NCBI GenBank assembly: GCA_003266145.1
Contig: MVJJ01000002.1
Span: 1 to 19,401, forward strand
Direction of reading: 5' to 3'
Source of the DNA: Methanosphaera sp. SHI613
GTDB taxonomy: Archaea > Methanobacteriota > Methanobacteria > Methanobacteriales > Methanobacteriaceae
Length of the DNA: 19,401 nucleotides
The notes under the pieces are model-generated. The model was given only the letters and a program-made list of their open reading frames with translations. It made no database searches and had not been told where the DNA came from. A program made the translations under genes and the position numbers. Positions 1-8,042 of this stretch are shown here, piece by piece (the stretch's first letter is position 1; each line of letters opens with the position of its first letter).

Positions 1-208
1 AATTAATAATTTTGAATTTTATTTAAATGTCATATACTTAATTATCAAATGTTATTTGGTAATATTTGGTGTATCTTTATTATTTATCTAGTGATGATAG
101 TTTACAATATTTTTTAGCAGTAGATAATTATACTAAGGATATTCGTCCGATTATATTTTCGTTTTATTAAATTAGTTAAAAATGATTTAAACATCGGAGT
201 GATGAAAA

Positions 209-319
209 ATGAAAAAGCATGTGGTGAGAATTATGCAAAATGAAGTCTTTATCGATAGTAGTTCATGCTTATTATTATTATACTTTTTGCATGAAATGGG
301 TTATCAATGTATCATTTAA
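209..319 (+). CDS. Possible 36-residue small protein (weak)
   Basis: An ATG at 209 opens a 36-codon frame ending in TAA. A GGAG at 196-199 lies nine bases upstream, a normal spacing for a ribosome binding site. The peptide starts MKKHVVRIMQ and has a short hydrophobic stretch (SSCLLLLYFL) but no recognisable family. A second ATG at 202 in another frame would give only 13 codons. In DNA this AT-rich, 36 codons can occur by chance, so the site-to-start spacing is the only real support. Function unknown. Confidence 0.18.
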   Translation: MKKHVVRIMQNEVFIDSSSCLLLLYFLHEMGYQCII

Positions 320-787
320 TATAAATATTGGGGTGATGAGTTAAACTAAATGAATGTACATGCAACGTTTTATAAGAGATAACAATGTATGATTTAATAG
401 CATATTAAAAAATAATATAATCGCTAAAGAAAAGTATTCGCTTCTTTTAATCAGGTTGCTTTGGTGGAACCATAATTAAAGTCAATAATTTATATTAGAA
501 TCTCTTCAAATTTAGTTTATAACTGATTTAAATCATTAAAAAAAACAATGCCTATTGAAACTATCGTGGCTGATATAGGTTATTAAAATCATTATTTAAA
601 TGGACATATGCTTATTATTTTTTTAATTTTATATTTTTTTTTATTCAAATAATTGTTATTTGAAATTATCATTTATGATTTCTTTAGTTGATTAAGGTTT
701 ATCTTATTTTTTTCATTAATGGTGATCCATAAAGTATTCTTTATTTTTAAAAATATTCTTTTATTTGTATTAGTTTGTCTTTAAACA

Positions 788-871
788 TGTTTATATAGGA
801 TGGGGTATAATAATATAATATACCCATGGGAGGTAGGGGTATTGTTTATTTAATTTCTACGATTAAATAAA
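788..871. promoter_or_regulatory. TATA-like box followed by alternative hairpins
   Basis: TTTATATA at 790-797 matches the archaeal TATA consensus. Just after it, GGGTATA (803-809) can pair with TATACCC (819-825). The same TATACCC can instead pair, through ATACCC (820-825), with GGGTAT (837-842), so the two stems exclude each other. A perfect 10-base inverted repeat follows, 845-854 with 862-871, around a 7-base loop. No gene starts nearby. On the plus strand a start about 25 bases past the TATA box would fall near 820, so the RNA would begin in the second stem. Alternatively the dyads are protein-binding sites. Role unknown. Confidence 0.4.
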
Positions 872-1271
872 TATTGTATAAATTAAAATTATTTTTATAA
901 TTTTATAAAAAATAATTGATTTTGTGTGATGTGTATTATTTTAAGGATAATACTTTGATAAAGAAAATTTATGAAAAATGTTCTGGGTTATTTAAATGTA
1001 AAATTGATATTTTGTACTGATATTAATTTTATTTAATAATACGTTAAATCTCCTCTATAATTAATCTATACCTCCAAGTTATAAATTAAGGGATGATAAC
1101 TTCAAATAGAAATTATATGTGGGAATACACTACTAATATTATATAAATACCATATACAAATAGATATTAATTGATTACTGTCGTAGATGAATCTTTTAGT
1201 ATTGATTAACACCATGGCCATTAAATACAATTTTTCATAATTCTCTTTTTCATTACTATTTTTTTTCAACG

Positions 1272-1502
1272 TTGACAAAGATATTTGAAATAATACTTGC
1301 AATATTCTATCTTTTCGGTGCATCTACCGGTTATATGGTTTTAAGATTCACTGATAACAGTGAGGCGTTGATTATTGTAGCACTGATTATTTTGATTCAT
1401 GAAGTTTTATCACAAATATCAAACCTCTTAAATAACTGGTTTCTTTCAAATTTATTTTTTTTAATTAATCCATGTACATGTAATGGATACAATAATCGAT
1501 AA
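1272..1502 (+). CDS. Possible small membrane protein or gene remnant
   Basis: A 76-codon frame with a TTG start at 1272 and no visible ribosome binding site; the frame stays open upstream to about 1206 without an ATG. The translation holds two hydrophobic stretches, roughly residues 3-23 and 31-43 (for example ALIIVALIILIHEVL), with acidic and polar residues placed as in a real membrane protein. The last 15 residues look random. I do not recognise a family. It could be a real two-helix membrane peptide, the decayed end of a larger membrane protein, or a chance ORF in AT-rich DNA. A 73-codon minus-strand ORF overlaps its start and looks spurious. Confidence 0.25.
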   Translation: MTKIFEIILAIFYLFGASTGYMVLRFTDNSEALIIVALIILIHEVLSQISNLLNNWFLSNLFFLINPCTCNGYNNR

Positions 1503-1597
1503 ATTTGATAATACATACGTATATATAATATATCATTAATTATTTTACTATGTTATCAAATAATTCTATTTTTAATTGGTCATAAAATAAATATACT

Positions 1598-1604
1598 AAA
1601 AAAA
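1598..1604 (-). terminator. Poly-T tract after nfo
   Basis: Seven A on the plus strand (T7 on the coding strand) lie 13 bases past the nfo stop codon. Archaeal transcription commonly ends at such U-tracts without a hairpin; none is obvious here. Confidence 0.45.
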
Positions 1605-1616
1605 GAAGTTGGGGCT

Positions 1617-2450
1617 TTAATCTTCATAAAGTTCCCTGAGTAATTTAATCTCATCCTTGTATCCTTCAACATCATTAGGTGTTTCCAGGAAGAATGGTAA
1701 ATTTCTTAATTTCCTATGGTTGATGATATTTCCTATAGCATCCAGACCTATTTTTCCATCTCCAATCTTTTCATGTCTATCCTTATGACTATCTAATCCG
1801 TACATACTGTCATTGAGGTGTATGGCCTTAAGCTTATCAAGTCCAATGATACTGTCAAATTCATCAAGAACCCCATCCAGGTCATTTACAATATCATAAC
1901 CCGCATCATAGACATGACAAGTATCAAGGCATACTCCAAGTTTTTCATTATTATCCACCAATTCGATTATTGACTCTAGCTCTTCAAAGCATCGTCCGAT
2001 TTCCGTACCTTTTCCTGCCATGGTCTCAAGAAGTATGACCGTCTTCAGGTCATCATGAATTAAATTGTTCAATGAGCTGCTGATAAATTCAATACCCTTA
2101 TCCACGCCTTGGCCTACATGGCTGCCAGGATGAAAATTATACATATTATTGGACAGATGACTTAATCTTCTCAGATCATCTTCAAAAAGTTCATAAGCAT
2201 TCTGTCTTGTCTTTTCTGATTTGCTGGCAAGATTAATCACATATGGTGCATGAGCAAGTATAACATCGATGTTGCTGTTTTTTCTAACATCCTCAAATTT
2301 TGCAATATCCTCCATGTCCAACTTTTTTGCCTTGCCTCCACGTGGACTTCTAGGGAAGAACTGAAATGTATTTGCATCAATACTTAAAGCCTCCAATCCG
2401 ATGTTTTCAAAACCCTTGTTTATGGATAAGTGTGGACCGATAGTAAACAT
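1617..2450 (-). CDS. nfo: Endonuclease IV (AP endonuclease)
   Basis: Cytosolic base-excision repair enzyme that cleaves the backbone 5' of abasic sites through a three-metal (zinc) centre in a TIM barrel. The 277-residue length is normal for the family. All expected metal ligands can be seen: His67 (HAPY), His107 and the downstream His111 (FHPGSH), Glu142 (LLETMAGKGTEIG), Asp176 and His179 (CLDTCH), His211 (HLND), Asp224 and His226 (DRHEKIGDG) and Glu256 (FLETP). These line up with the E. coli Nfo ligand set. The ATG at 2450 is preceded on its strand by GGAGAG about nine bases upstream. It is transcribed alone, divergent from the SDR gene at 2601, and ends in a poly-T tract. Nothing odd was seen. 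Function is very secure by family. Confidence 0.96.
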   Translation of the reverse strand: MFTIGPHLSINKGFENIGLEALSIDANTFQFFPRSPRGGKAKKLDMEDIAKFEDVRKNSNIDVILAHAPYVINLASKSEKTRQNAYELFEDDLRRLSHLSNNMYNFHPGSHVGQGVDKGIEFISSSLNNLIHDDLKTVILLETMAGKGTEIGRCFEELESIIELVDNNEKLGVCLDTCHVYDAGYDIVNDLDGVLDEFDSIIGLDKLKAIHLNDSMYGLDSHKDRHEKIGDGKIGLDAIGNIINHRKLRNLPFFLETPNDVEGYKDEIKLLRELYED

Positions 2451-2600
2451 AATAATAATCTCTCCGATAATTTCTTACTTTAATAATTTCTTATTATTTA
2501 CTTTAGCTACTCTTGGTTAAATAAGTTAATTATTCAAAAAATTTTAATAATAAAAATGATAAACTTTTAAGTATAATTAATAAAATTTATGAGGGAGTTT

Positions 2601-3542
2601 ATGGAAACAAGTAGAATATTAGTTACTGGAGGAGCAGGATTTATCGGTACAAATCTTGTAAACGAATTAAGAAGCCGTGGACATGAAGTAATCGCTGCGG
2701 ACTTATTGAACAATGAACGTGATGACTATGTACGTACTGATGTACGCTACTACCGTCAGCTGGAAAGAACCTTTGAAGAAGAAGGACCATTTGATTACGT
2801 TTATCATCTGGCTGCCGAATATGGTAGATGGAATGGTGAGGCATACTATGAAAATCTATGGCAGACAAACGTCATAGGTACAAAAAACATGATCAGGTTA
2901 CAGGAAAAAAACAAGTTCCGGATGATATTCTTCTCATCAGCGGAAGTATACGGTGATTATAATGGAATAATGACCGAGGATGTGATGGAGAAAAATCCAA
3001 TAAAAGACACCTATCAGATGAACGATTATGCTATCAGCAAATGGGCCGGTGAACTCATGTGTATGAATTCCGCTACCATGCATGGAACCGAAACAGTAAG
3101 AGTAAGGCCGGTAAACTGTTATGGGCCAGGTGAACATTACACTCCATATCGTGGATTCATACCAAAATTCATCTACCTGTCACTACATGACAAGCCATAC
3201 ACTGTCTATAAGGGACATAAAAGAATAATAGATTATGTTGGGGATACCGCAAGAACATTTGCCAATATAGTTGATAACTTCAAAGCCGGAGAAGCATATA
3301 ACATCGGTGGAAATCAGGATTGGGAAATGGATATTAAAGATTACTCAGACCTTGTACTTAAAGCCACAGGCCGTGATGATTCACTTGTTACTTATGAAGA
3401 AGCAGAAGCTTTCACAACAAAAGTAAAAACCATAGACTTTTCAAAATCAATCAGGGACTTAAAACATGACCCTAAGGTAAAACCTGAAGAGGGAATTAAA
3501 AAAACAGCTGAATGGATGAAATGGTATTACAGACTGGAATAA
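2601..3542 (+). CDS. NAD-dependent sugar-nucleotide epimerase/dehydratase (extended SDR)
   Basis: An extended short-chain dehydrogenase/reductase acting on a nucleotide sugar, of the UDP-glucose 4-epimerase / dTDP-glucose dehydratase type. From the chosen start: Rossmann motif TGGAGFIG at residues 9-16, catalytic Ser near 113 (FFSSAEVYG), and Tyr143/Lys147 (YAISK). The 313-residue length is typical. An in-frame ATG at 2589 would add four residues, but the GAGGGAG motif lies at 2591-2597, after that ATG and before the one at 2601, so 2601 is preferred. The exact substrate cannot be read from sequence. It neighbours a convergent glycosyltransferase gene and a second SDR, suggesting surface-glycan sugar supply. 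Arginine CGN codons are fairly frequent in its first third, hinting at decent expression (inference). Confidence 0.85.
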   Translation: METSRILVTGGAGFIGTNLVNELRSRGHEVIAADLLNNERDDYVRTDVRYYRQLERTFEEEGPFDYVYHLAAEYGRWNGEAYYENLWQTNVIGTKNMIRLQEKNKFRMIFFSSAEVYGDYNGIMTEDVMEKNPIKDTYQMNDYAISKWAGELMCMNSATMHGTETVRVRPVNCYGPGEHYTPYRGFIPKFIYLSLHDKPYTVYKGHKRIIDYVGDTARTFANIVDNFKAGEAYNIGGNQDWEMDIKDYSDLVLKATGRDDSLVTYEEAEAFTTKVKTIDFSKSIRDLKHDPKVKPEEGIKKTAEWMKWYYRLE

Positions 3543-3547
3543 TACCA

Positions 3548-3566
3548 TTTTTTTAATATTTTTTTT
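3548..3566 (+). terminator. Double poly-T tract after the SDR gene
   Basis: T7 then T8 or more, separated by AATA, starting six bases past the stop codon at 3542. A typical U-tract terminator for archaeal genes, with no hairpin seen. It lies between convergent genes. Confidence 0.55.
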
Positions 3567-3623
3567 GATAATGTCATCTAATTTTATAGTAACATCTTTT
3601 TAACAATGATTATGGAATAAATC

Positions 3624-4751
3624 TTATTTTTCAATGGAATTTATAGCATCGTTTAACTTTTTACCGATAACCTCCTTGGTATAGTTTTTGGATTGAATAT
3701 AACCTTCATCCTGTAGACTTTTATAGAGTTCATCATCGTTCAACAACTTTAAAATACATTCACTCAATCCAACATAATCTTTAGGCTTGAAGAACAAACC
3801 TCCTTTTTTCCCACTAGCCTCAACAACGGGATCAATCTCTGCGGCTACAAATGGTGTCTTGAGAGATAACGCTTCGATTACAACAATACCGAAACCTTCG
3901 ACAATGCTTGGAAGACAGAATATCTTGGAGGAGTTAACCACTTTCATGACATCCTCATGTTTTTCGACAAATCCTAAGAACTCCACATTATCCTCCAGAT
4001 TTAAAGTTTTTACCAGATTTTTCAGTTCATCTTCCATAGGGCCGGTACCTATAATTTTACACTGGATATCAGGAACGCTTTTTTTGACTATGTCAACAGC
4101 CCTTATCAGATCCTCTACTCTTTTATATTCAACAAGTCTTGCAACACAGGATATAGTAGGTTTGGTGTAGCTTTCAGATTCAACTACTGGAAAGTCAACA
4201 ATGTTATGGATGGTCTTCACCTTATCCTCATCAACATATTTAAGAAGATTTCTTTTAGTATAGTCACTGACGGGCAGAATCAAATCGATGTCCTGTTTAA
4301 GAAAATCCCTTTCAAGAACTTCACCAAAGACTCCAGTCACTCCCATATTCTTAACCCAGTTTCCAATCCACACGTCATGATAACGGGCAACCAATGGAAT
4401 GGAATGCTTTTTAGCTATTTTATTTGCTATAGGGTATGTTATAAAGTTATATCCGATTACCAGGTCAATATTATCTAACTTCTTACCTATATCGAGGGAG
4501 TCCTTCATAAAATTTAATCTACTCAGGAATGATCCTTTCTGAACATATCCTCTTTTTTTACCGCAGCATATTACATGAATGTCATCAATGTAGAACTCAT
4601 CGTTTTCATTATCCTCCTTTGATGTTAGTACGGTTACGTTGTTGTATTTAGACAGTTGTTGTGCCTCATTAAAGGCACATACTTCTACTCCTCCCTTTAT
4701 GTCCAGGTCATTGCTATGTGGAAAGTACTCTGTTACGATGCAAATGTTCAT
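3624..4751 (-). CDS. GT4-family glycosyltransferase (group 1)
   Basis: A retaining GT-B glycosyltransferase expected to move a sugar from a nucleotide donor onto a glycan or lipid acceptor at the inner membrane face. The N-terminal domain opens MNICIVTEYFPHSNDLDIKG with a GGVE turn, typical of the acceptor domain. The C-terminal donor domain carries the RLVEYKRVEDLIRA strand-helix motif and the EX7E motif Glu285-Glu293 in EGFGIVVIEA. The 375 residues match full-length members. No membrane helix or signal peptide is seen. AGGTGA lies about 7 bases before the ATG at 4751. It sits 65 bases downstream of the GDP-mannose-dehydratase-like gene on the same strand, so the two are probably one operon and may share a pathway. 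Acceptor and donor are unknown. Confidence 0.88.
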   Translation of the reverse strand: MNICIVTEYFPHSNDLDIKGGVEVCAFNEAQQLSKYNNVTVLTSKEDNENDEFYIDDIHVICCGKKRGYVQKGSFLSRLNFMKDSLDIGKKLDNIDLVIGYNFITYPIANKIAKKHSIPLVARYHDVWIGNWVKNMGVTGVFGEVLERDFLKQDIDLILPVSDYTKRNLLKYVDEDKVKTIHNIVDFPVVESESYTKPTISCVARLVEYKRVEDLIRAVDIVKKSVPDIQCKIIGTGPMEDELKNLVKTLNLEDNVEFLGFVEKHEDVMKVVNSSKIFCLPSIVEGFGIVVIEALSLKTPFVAAEIDPVVEASGKKGGLFFKPKDYVGLSECILKLLNDDELYKSLQDEGYIQSKNYTKEVIGKKLNDAINSIEK

Positions 4752-4816
4752 TTTTTCTTCACCTTCGATTAATTGGATGTAATAAGTTAATCATTATTTC
4801 TTGGTATTTTTTTGTT

Positions 4817-6049
4817 CTATTGATTCAATTGTCGTTTTTTGTAATAGTTTATCTGGTCATTAATTATGTTGTTTAATTCATATTTCCTATCAAAACCAAT
4901 CTTTTCTATTTTACCGGTGTCTGAAAGTAATATCGGAACATCAGATGGTCTGAAACGTTCGGGATTAAAGACTACTTTGATGTCTTTATTATCAGTTTTT
5001 ACCAGAATTCCCTTATCTTTAATCGTGTATTCTAACATGTTATCTAAAAACATGGAATCGACTTTTGTTTTCTTGAATGAAACACCATAATATTTGTCTT
5101 CATTAATTTCAGTTGGATTAGTTATCTTTTTGTCATGATTGAATGTTTCAATACTGTTTATGTTAAATCCGGCTTCTTGAATGCTCAGCAATATATATGA
5201 TAGGATTGAATTGGTACGCATTGAACCTTGATTATATACCTGGCCGCTTTGTGCATTTAGGGCAAGAGTCATGTAGGAGTTAATCATATCTGAAATATGG
5301 CTCCAATCACGAAGGGCATTGACGTTGCCGATATTTATCGAATCACATTTATTATTTAAAACGTCAACTACCTGGCTTGTAATGACGCTTGTAACGAAGT
5401 CCTCGCCACGACCGGCTCCCTCATGATTAAAACATCTTGCAACAACACAATCCAAGTCATATGCATTATGGTAATTTCTTGTTAAGAATTCACCACTTAC
5501 CTTGGATGTTGCATAGGGATTCATGGGTCTTAACGGGTTATTTTCATTAATTGCCAGTTCGCTCTCAAATTCATCACTAATATCTGGAAAAATGCTATTG
5601 TATTTCTTCAATATTTCATTGTATTGGTCCTTGGATGATATTACCAGTCCATATTCATCACCTGAACCTGCAAATATCATACGGCCATCACATTCACTTG
5701 TCCTCATGGCTTCCAATAGATTCAACGTTCCCATTACATTAACATCATATGTAAGCTTCGGTTTTTTGAATGATATCGGCACAAATGATTGGGCCGCCAG
5801 GTGAAAGATATAATCCGGCTGGGATTCTTCCAATGCATTGGATATGGTGGATATATCCCTTAAGTCTCCAATTAGGGGGTTGATTTTTTGGTCAATATTC
5901 TTATTTGTCAAGTTCTCTGATGTAATCTTTGATTGGTCTCTCATTAATCCATAAACCTTACATTTTTTATCGATTAATTCATTGGCCAAGTATGAACCAA
6001 CAAAACCATTTATGCCTGTAATTAAAACCTGTTTGTTTTTCCAATTCAT
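4817..6049 (-). CDS. GDP-mannose 4,6-dehydratase-like SDR
   Basis: An extended SDR that probably modifies a GDP-sugar (dehydration or reduction to a 6-deoxy sugar). Visible: Rossmann TGINGFVG at residues 11-18, FAGSGDEYG active-site segment near 127-134, Tyr179/Lys183 in NPYATSK, and the C-terminal FRPSDVP substrate-binding stretch typical of GDP-mannose dehydratases and GDP-4-keto-6-deoxymannose reductases. At 410 residues it is longer than usual (about 320-370). The extra length falls in an acidic insert at about 137-167 and an Asn/Lys-rich segment at about 290-340, so the substrate could differ from GDP-mannose. An AGGA lies 7 bases before the ATG, with a TATA-like box at 6082-6091. First gene of a likely operon with the GT4 gene downstream. 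Confidence 0.78.
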   Translation of the reverse strand: MNWKNKQVLITGINGFVGSYLANELIDKKCKVYGLMRDQSKITSENLTNKNIDQKINPLIGDLRDISTISNALEESQPDYIFHLAAQSFVPISFKKPKLTYDVNVMGTLNLLEAMRTSECDGRMIFAGSGDEYGLVISSKDQYNEILKKYNSIFPDISDEFESELAINENNPLRPMNPYATSKVSGEFLTRNYHNAYDLDCVVARCFNHEGAGRGEDFVTSVITSQVVDVLNNKCDSINIGNVNALRDWSHISDMINSYMTLALNAQSGQVYNQGSMRTNSILSYILLSIQEAGFNINSIETFNHDKKITNPTEINEDKYYGVSFKKTKVDSMFLDNMLEYTIKDKGILVKTDNKDIKVVFNPERFRPSDVPILLSDTGKIEKIGFDRKYELNNIINDQINYYKKRQLNQ

Positions 6050-6081
6050 ATCTATTCCTATTTGTATTCGCTTAGTTAATA

Positions 6082-6091
6082 CTTATATATG
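6082..6091 (-). promoter_or_regulatory. TATA-like box of the dehydratase/GT4 operon
   Basis: CATATATAAG on the minus strand, about 35-42 bases before the ATG at 6049, leaving room for a start about 25 bases downstream and a short leader carrying the AGGA ribosome binding site. Confidence 0.4.
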
Positions 6092-6164
6092 TAATGTATT
6101 TTATTATTAGTTATTGATATTGTCTTGACAAAATTATTTTAAAATATAATAGTTTAAACAACTA

Positions 6165-6178
6165 AATATATTTATAAT
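6165..6178 (+). promoter_or_regulatory. TATA-like box of the GT2 gene
   Basis: AATATATTTATAAT lies 40-54 bases before the ATG at 6219, so a start near 6195-6200 would put the AGGAG (6203-6207) in a short leader. Divergent from the minus-strand operon promoter about 75 bases away. Confidence 0.4.
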
Positions 6179-6218
6179 ATGGAAATATTATTTTTTATTT
6201 TTAGGAGTTGTAATATCG

Positions 6219-7079
6219 ATGAGTAGTGTTGCTGTATTATTGCCGGCATATAATGAGGAGATAGCTATAGGAAGTATGGTTATATTGTCTTTGGAATATG
6301 CCGATGAAGTTATAGTAATAGATGATGGAAGTACTGATAGGACAGCTCAAATATCTAAATTAGCCGGTGCAACAGTATTATCACATCAAACAAACAAAGG
6401 TAAGGGTGTGGCATTAAAAACAGGTTTTGAATATGCATCAGGCTATGATATCATAATAACAATAGATGCTGATGGGCAACATAATCCTTCGGAAATACCT
6501 AAATTAATTAAGCCAATAGAAGATGATACGGCAGATATCGTTAACGGTAGTCGATATCTCAATGGTCATGATACTAGCACGCCAACATATCGTAGGGTTG
6601 GTCAAACGGTTTTGGATAAGGCAACGAATATAGCAGCGGATGTTAAATTAACTGATTCCCAGAGTGGTTTCAGGGCATTTTCATCAAATTCAATACAATA
6701 TTTTGAATTCAAACCGGACGGCTTTGGAATAGAAAGTGACATGCTAATAGAAGCATCACAAAACAACTTAAGAATTGTTGAAGTGCCGATAACTGTCCGA
6801 TATGATGTCCAGACAACCCGTGAAAATCCTGTCATACAGGGTTTAAGTGTACTCATGAGAATACTTGAAATAATGAGATTTAACAGGCCATTATACTTTT
6901 ATGGAATAGGTGGTTTTGTAATTCTCTTTTTTGGAATACTCATAATATTGTCCTTAAATATGACAGTATTTGAATCTAATCTATATTATCAGGCAATAGG
7001 ATGGGCAATCATAGCTATAGGAATAATATTGATACTCTCCGGAATAATGACGGATACATTAAATAGATTTAACAAATAA
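6219..7079 (+). CDS. GT2 glycosyltransferase, dolichol-phosphate hexosyltransferase type
   Basis: An inverting GT-A enzyme related to dolichyl-phosphate mannose/glucose synthases (and haloarchaeal AglJ), which charge a polyprenyl phosphate with a sugar for N-glycan or surface-glycan assembly. Visible: LPAYNEE at residues 8-14, Asp35-Asp36 (IDDGSTD), the metal-binding DAD at 83-85 in DADGQHNP, the QSGFRA motif near 148-153, and FGIESDM near 169-175. Two C-terminal membrane helices follow (about 229-247 and 258-277), as in the membrane-anchored DPM subgroup. The 286-residue length fits. AGGAG sits 11 bases before the ATG. It faces away from the SDR/GT4 operon, suggesting a common glycan pathway. 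The sugar transferred cannot be read from sequence. Confidence 0.86.
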   Translation: MSSVAVLLPAYNEEIAIGSMVILSLEYADEVIVIDDGSTDRTAQISKLAGATVLSHQTNKGKGVALKTGFEYASGYDIIITIDADGQHNPSEIPKLIKPIEDDTADIVNGSRYLNGHDTSTPTYRRVGQTVLDKATNIAADVKLTDSQSGFRAFSSNSIQYFEFKPDGFGIESDMLIEASQNNLRIVEVPITVRYDVQTTRENPVIQGLSVLMRILEIMRFNRPLYFYGIGGFVILFFGILIILSLNMTVFESNLYYQAIGWAIIAIGIILILSGIMTDTLNRFNK

Positions 7080-7168
7080 GTACTGATTTGATTTAAAACT
7101 GATGTTCCATGTTTGTCGGCGTCATTTTTAAAAAATAATTAATCTAATATCAATTACTATTAAAACAA

Positions 7169-7178
7169 AGTATATAAT
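7169..7178 (+). promoter_or_regulatory. TATA-like box of cbiF
   Basis: AGTATATAAT about 58-67 bases before the cbiF ATG; a start near 7200 would leave a leader of about 35 bases carrying the AAGGTAG ribosome binding site at 7223-7229. Confidence 0.4.
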
Positions 7179-7235
7179 TAATGAAAATAAAATTAATACT
7201 AAGTAAAAAAATATTAAAATTAAAGGTAGATATGA

Positions 7236-8015
7236 ATGAACTTTGAAGATTATAAAGGAAAAGTAATATTTATAGGAGCAGGACCAGGAGATCCTGAACT
7301 TATCACAGTCAAAGGAGCAGAAGCAATAAAAAACTCCGATGTAATTATTTATGCCGGCAGTCTAGTAAACCCTGCAGTACTTGACATTGCAAAGGATGAT
7401 GCAAAAATATATGACAGTGCAGAAATGGACTTGAATGAAATCCTTGACGTAATCAAAAAGGCACATGAAGAAAACAAAATCATAGCAAGAGTACACACTG
7501 GAGACCCTGCAATATATGGTGCTATAGCAGAACAAATAAATCAACTAAGACCTCTTGGAATAGAATTTACAATTATTCCTGGTGTAAGTAGCTTATTTGG
7601 AACAGCCGCAGCACTTGAATCTCAGTTAACACTACCTGAAGTATCACAGACTATCATCATCACAAGACCTGAAGGAAGAACACCAAAACCATCAAAAGAA
7701 GCACTGGCAAGTCTAGCACAACACAATGCGACAATGTGTATCTTCTTAGGAATTCATATGATCGATGATGTTGTAGGTGAACTGCTTAAAGAATATGATG
7801 AAAAAACACCTGTAGCAGTAGTTAAAAAGGCAACATGGCCTGACCAGGAAATCGTCCGTGGTGATCTGACAAATATTGCTCAAAAGGTACATGATGCAGG
7901 ATTTACAAAAACAGCAATGATTGTAGTTGGGGACGTACTTGACCAGCAAAGTGGAGAGAAGTCCAAACTATACGATCCAAAATTTGCACACATGTACAGA
8001 GATGCTAAAGATTAG
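7236..8015 (+). CDS. cbiF: Cobalt-precorrin-4 C11-methyltransferase
   Basis: SAM-dependent methylation of C11 in the corrin ring, in the anaerobic (early cobalt) cobalamin pathway; cytosolic. Tetrapyrrole methylase family. Visible: GAGPGDPELIT from residue 14, VHTGDPAIYG near 86-95 (SAM/precorrin pocket), IPGVSS, and the CbiF/CobM-specific LPEVSQTIIITRPEGRTP followed by LGIHM. The 259-residue length is normal. The ATG at 7236 has AAGGTAG about 6-8 bases upstream; an out-of-frame ATG at 7232 stops at once. The gene stands alone, away from other cob/cbi genes, which is common in methanogen genomes. The product would serve the corrinoid methyltransferases of methanogenesis (established role of cobamides in methanogens). 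Its last codons and stop form a terminator hairpin. Confidence 0.95.
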   Translation: MNFEDYKGKVIFIGAGPGDPELITVKGAEAIKNSDVIIYAGSLVNPAVLDIAKDDAKIYDSAEMDLNEILDVIKKAHEENKIIARVHTGDPAIYGAIAEQINQLRPLGIEFTIIPGVSSLFGTAAALESQLTLPEVSQTIIITRPEGRTPKPSKEALASLAQHNATMCIFLGIHMIDDVVGELLKEYDEKTPVAVVKKATWPDQEIVRGDLTNIAQKVHDAGFTKTAMIVVGDVLDQQSGEKSKLYDPKFAHMYRDAKD

Positions 8016-8036
8016 CATCATTTTCAACTCTTTTTT
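8001..8036 (+). terminator. Hairpin terminator overlapping the cbiF stop codon
   Basis: Perfect 8-base inverted repeat GATGCTAA / TTAGCATC (8001-8008, 8012-8019) with a 3-base loop. It includes the last four codons and the TAG stop of cbiF and is followed by a T-rich run ending in T6 (8031-8036). It fits the 27-base spacer to the convergent radical SAM gene. Confidence 0.65.
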
Positions 8037-8042
8037 AGCTAA

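Larger units (their letters stand above)
1..1616. other. Long gene-poor AT-rich region
   Basis: More than 1.6 kb without a convincing gene, very AT-rich and full of stop codons in all frames. What it holds: a 36-codon ORF with a plausible ribosome binding site (209-319); an imperfect direct repeat of about 20 bases (302-321 and 378-397); a structured block with a TATA-like box and inverted repeats (about 790-871); and a 76-codon hydrophobic ORF near 1272-1502. No tRNA-like cloverleaf, rRNA or CRISPR repeat pattern was found by eye. It may be decayed coding DNA, a long regulatory region for a gene left of the window, or the site of a small RNA. Confidence 0.6.

Noticed and set aside
1..1270. 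CRISPR array or tRNA gene in the long spacer
   Set aside because: No regularly spaced repeat units and no cloverleaf with a TTC-type arm could be found by eye.
1102..1323. 73-codon minus-strand ORF in the gene-poor region
   Set aside because: No ribosome binding site, low-complexity AT-rich composition, no family resemblance, and it overlaps another weak ORF.
3787..4170. 127-codon ORF antisense to the GT4 gene
   Set aside because: Shadow of a well-supported gene on the other strand; composition is not protein-like and there is no start signal.
2589..7079. Complete N-glycosylation (agl) or S-layer operon
   Set aside because: Only two SDRs and two glycosyltransferases are present, on both strands; no oligosaccharyltransferase or flippase is in the window, so only a loose glycan-related group is supported.
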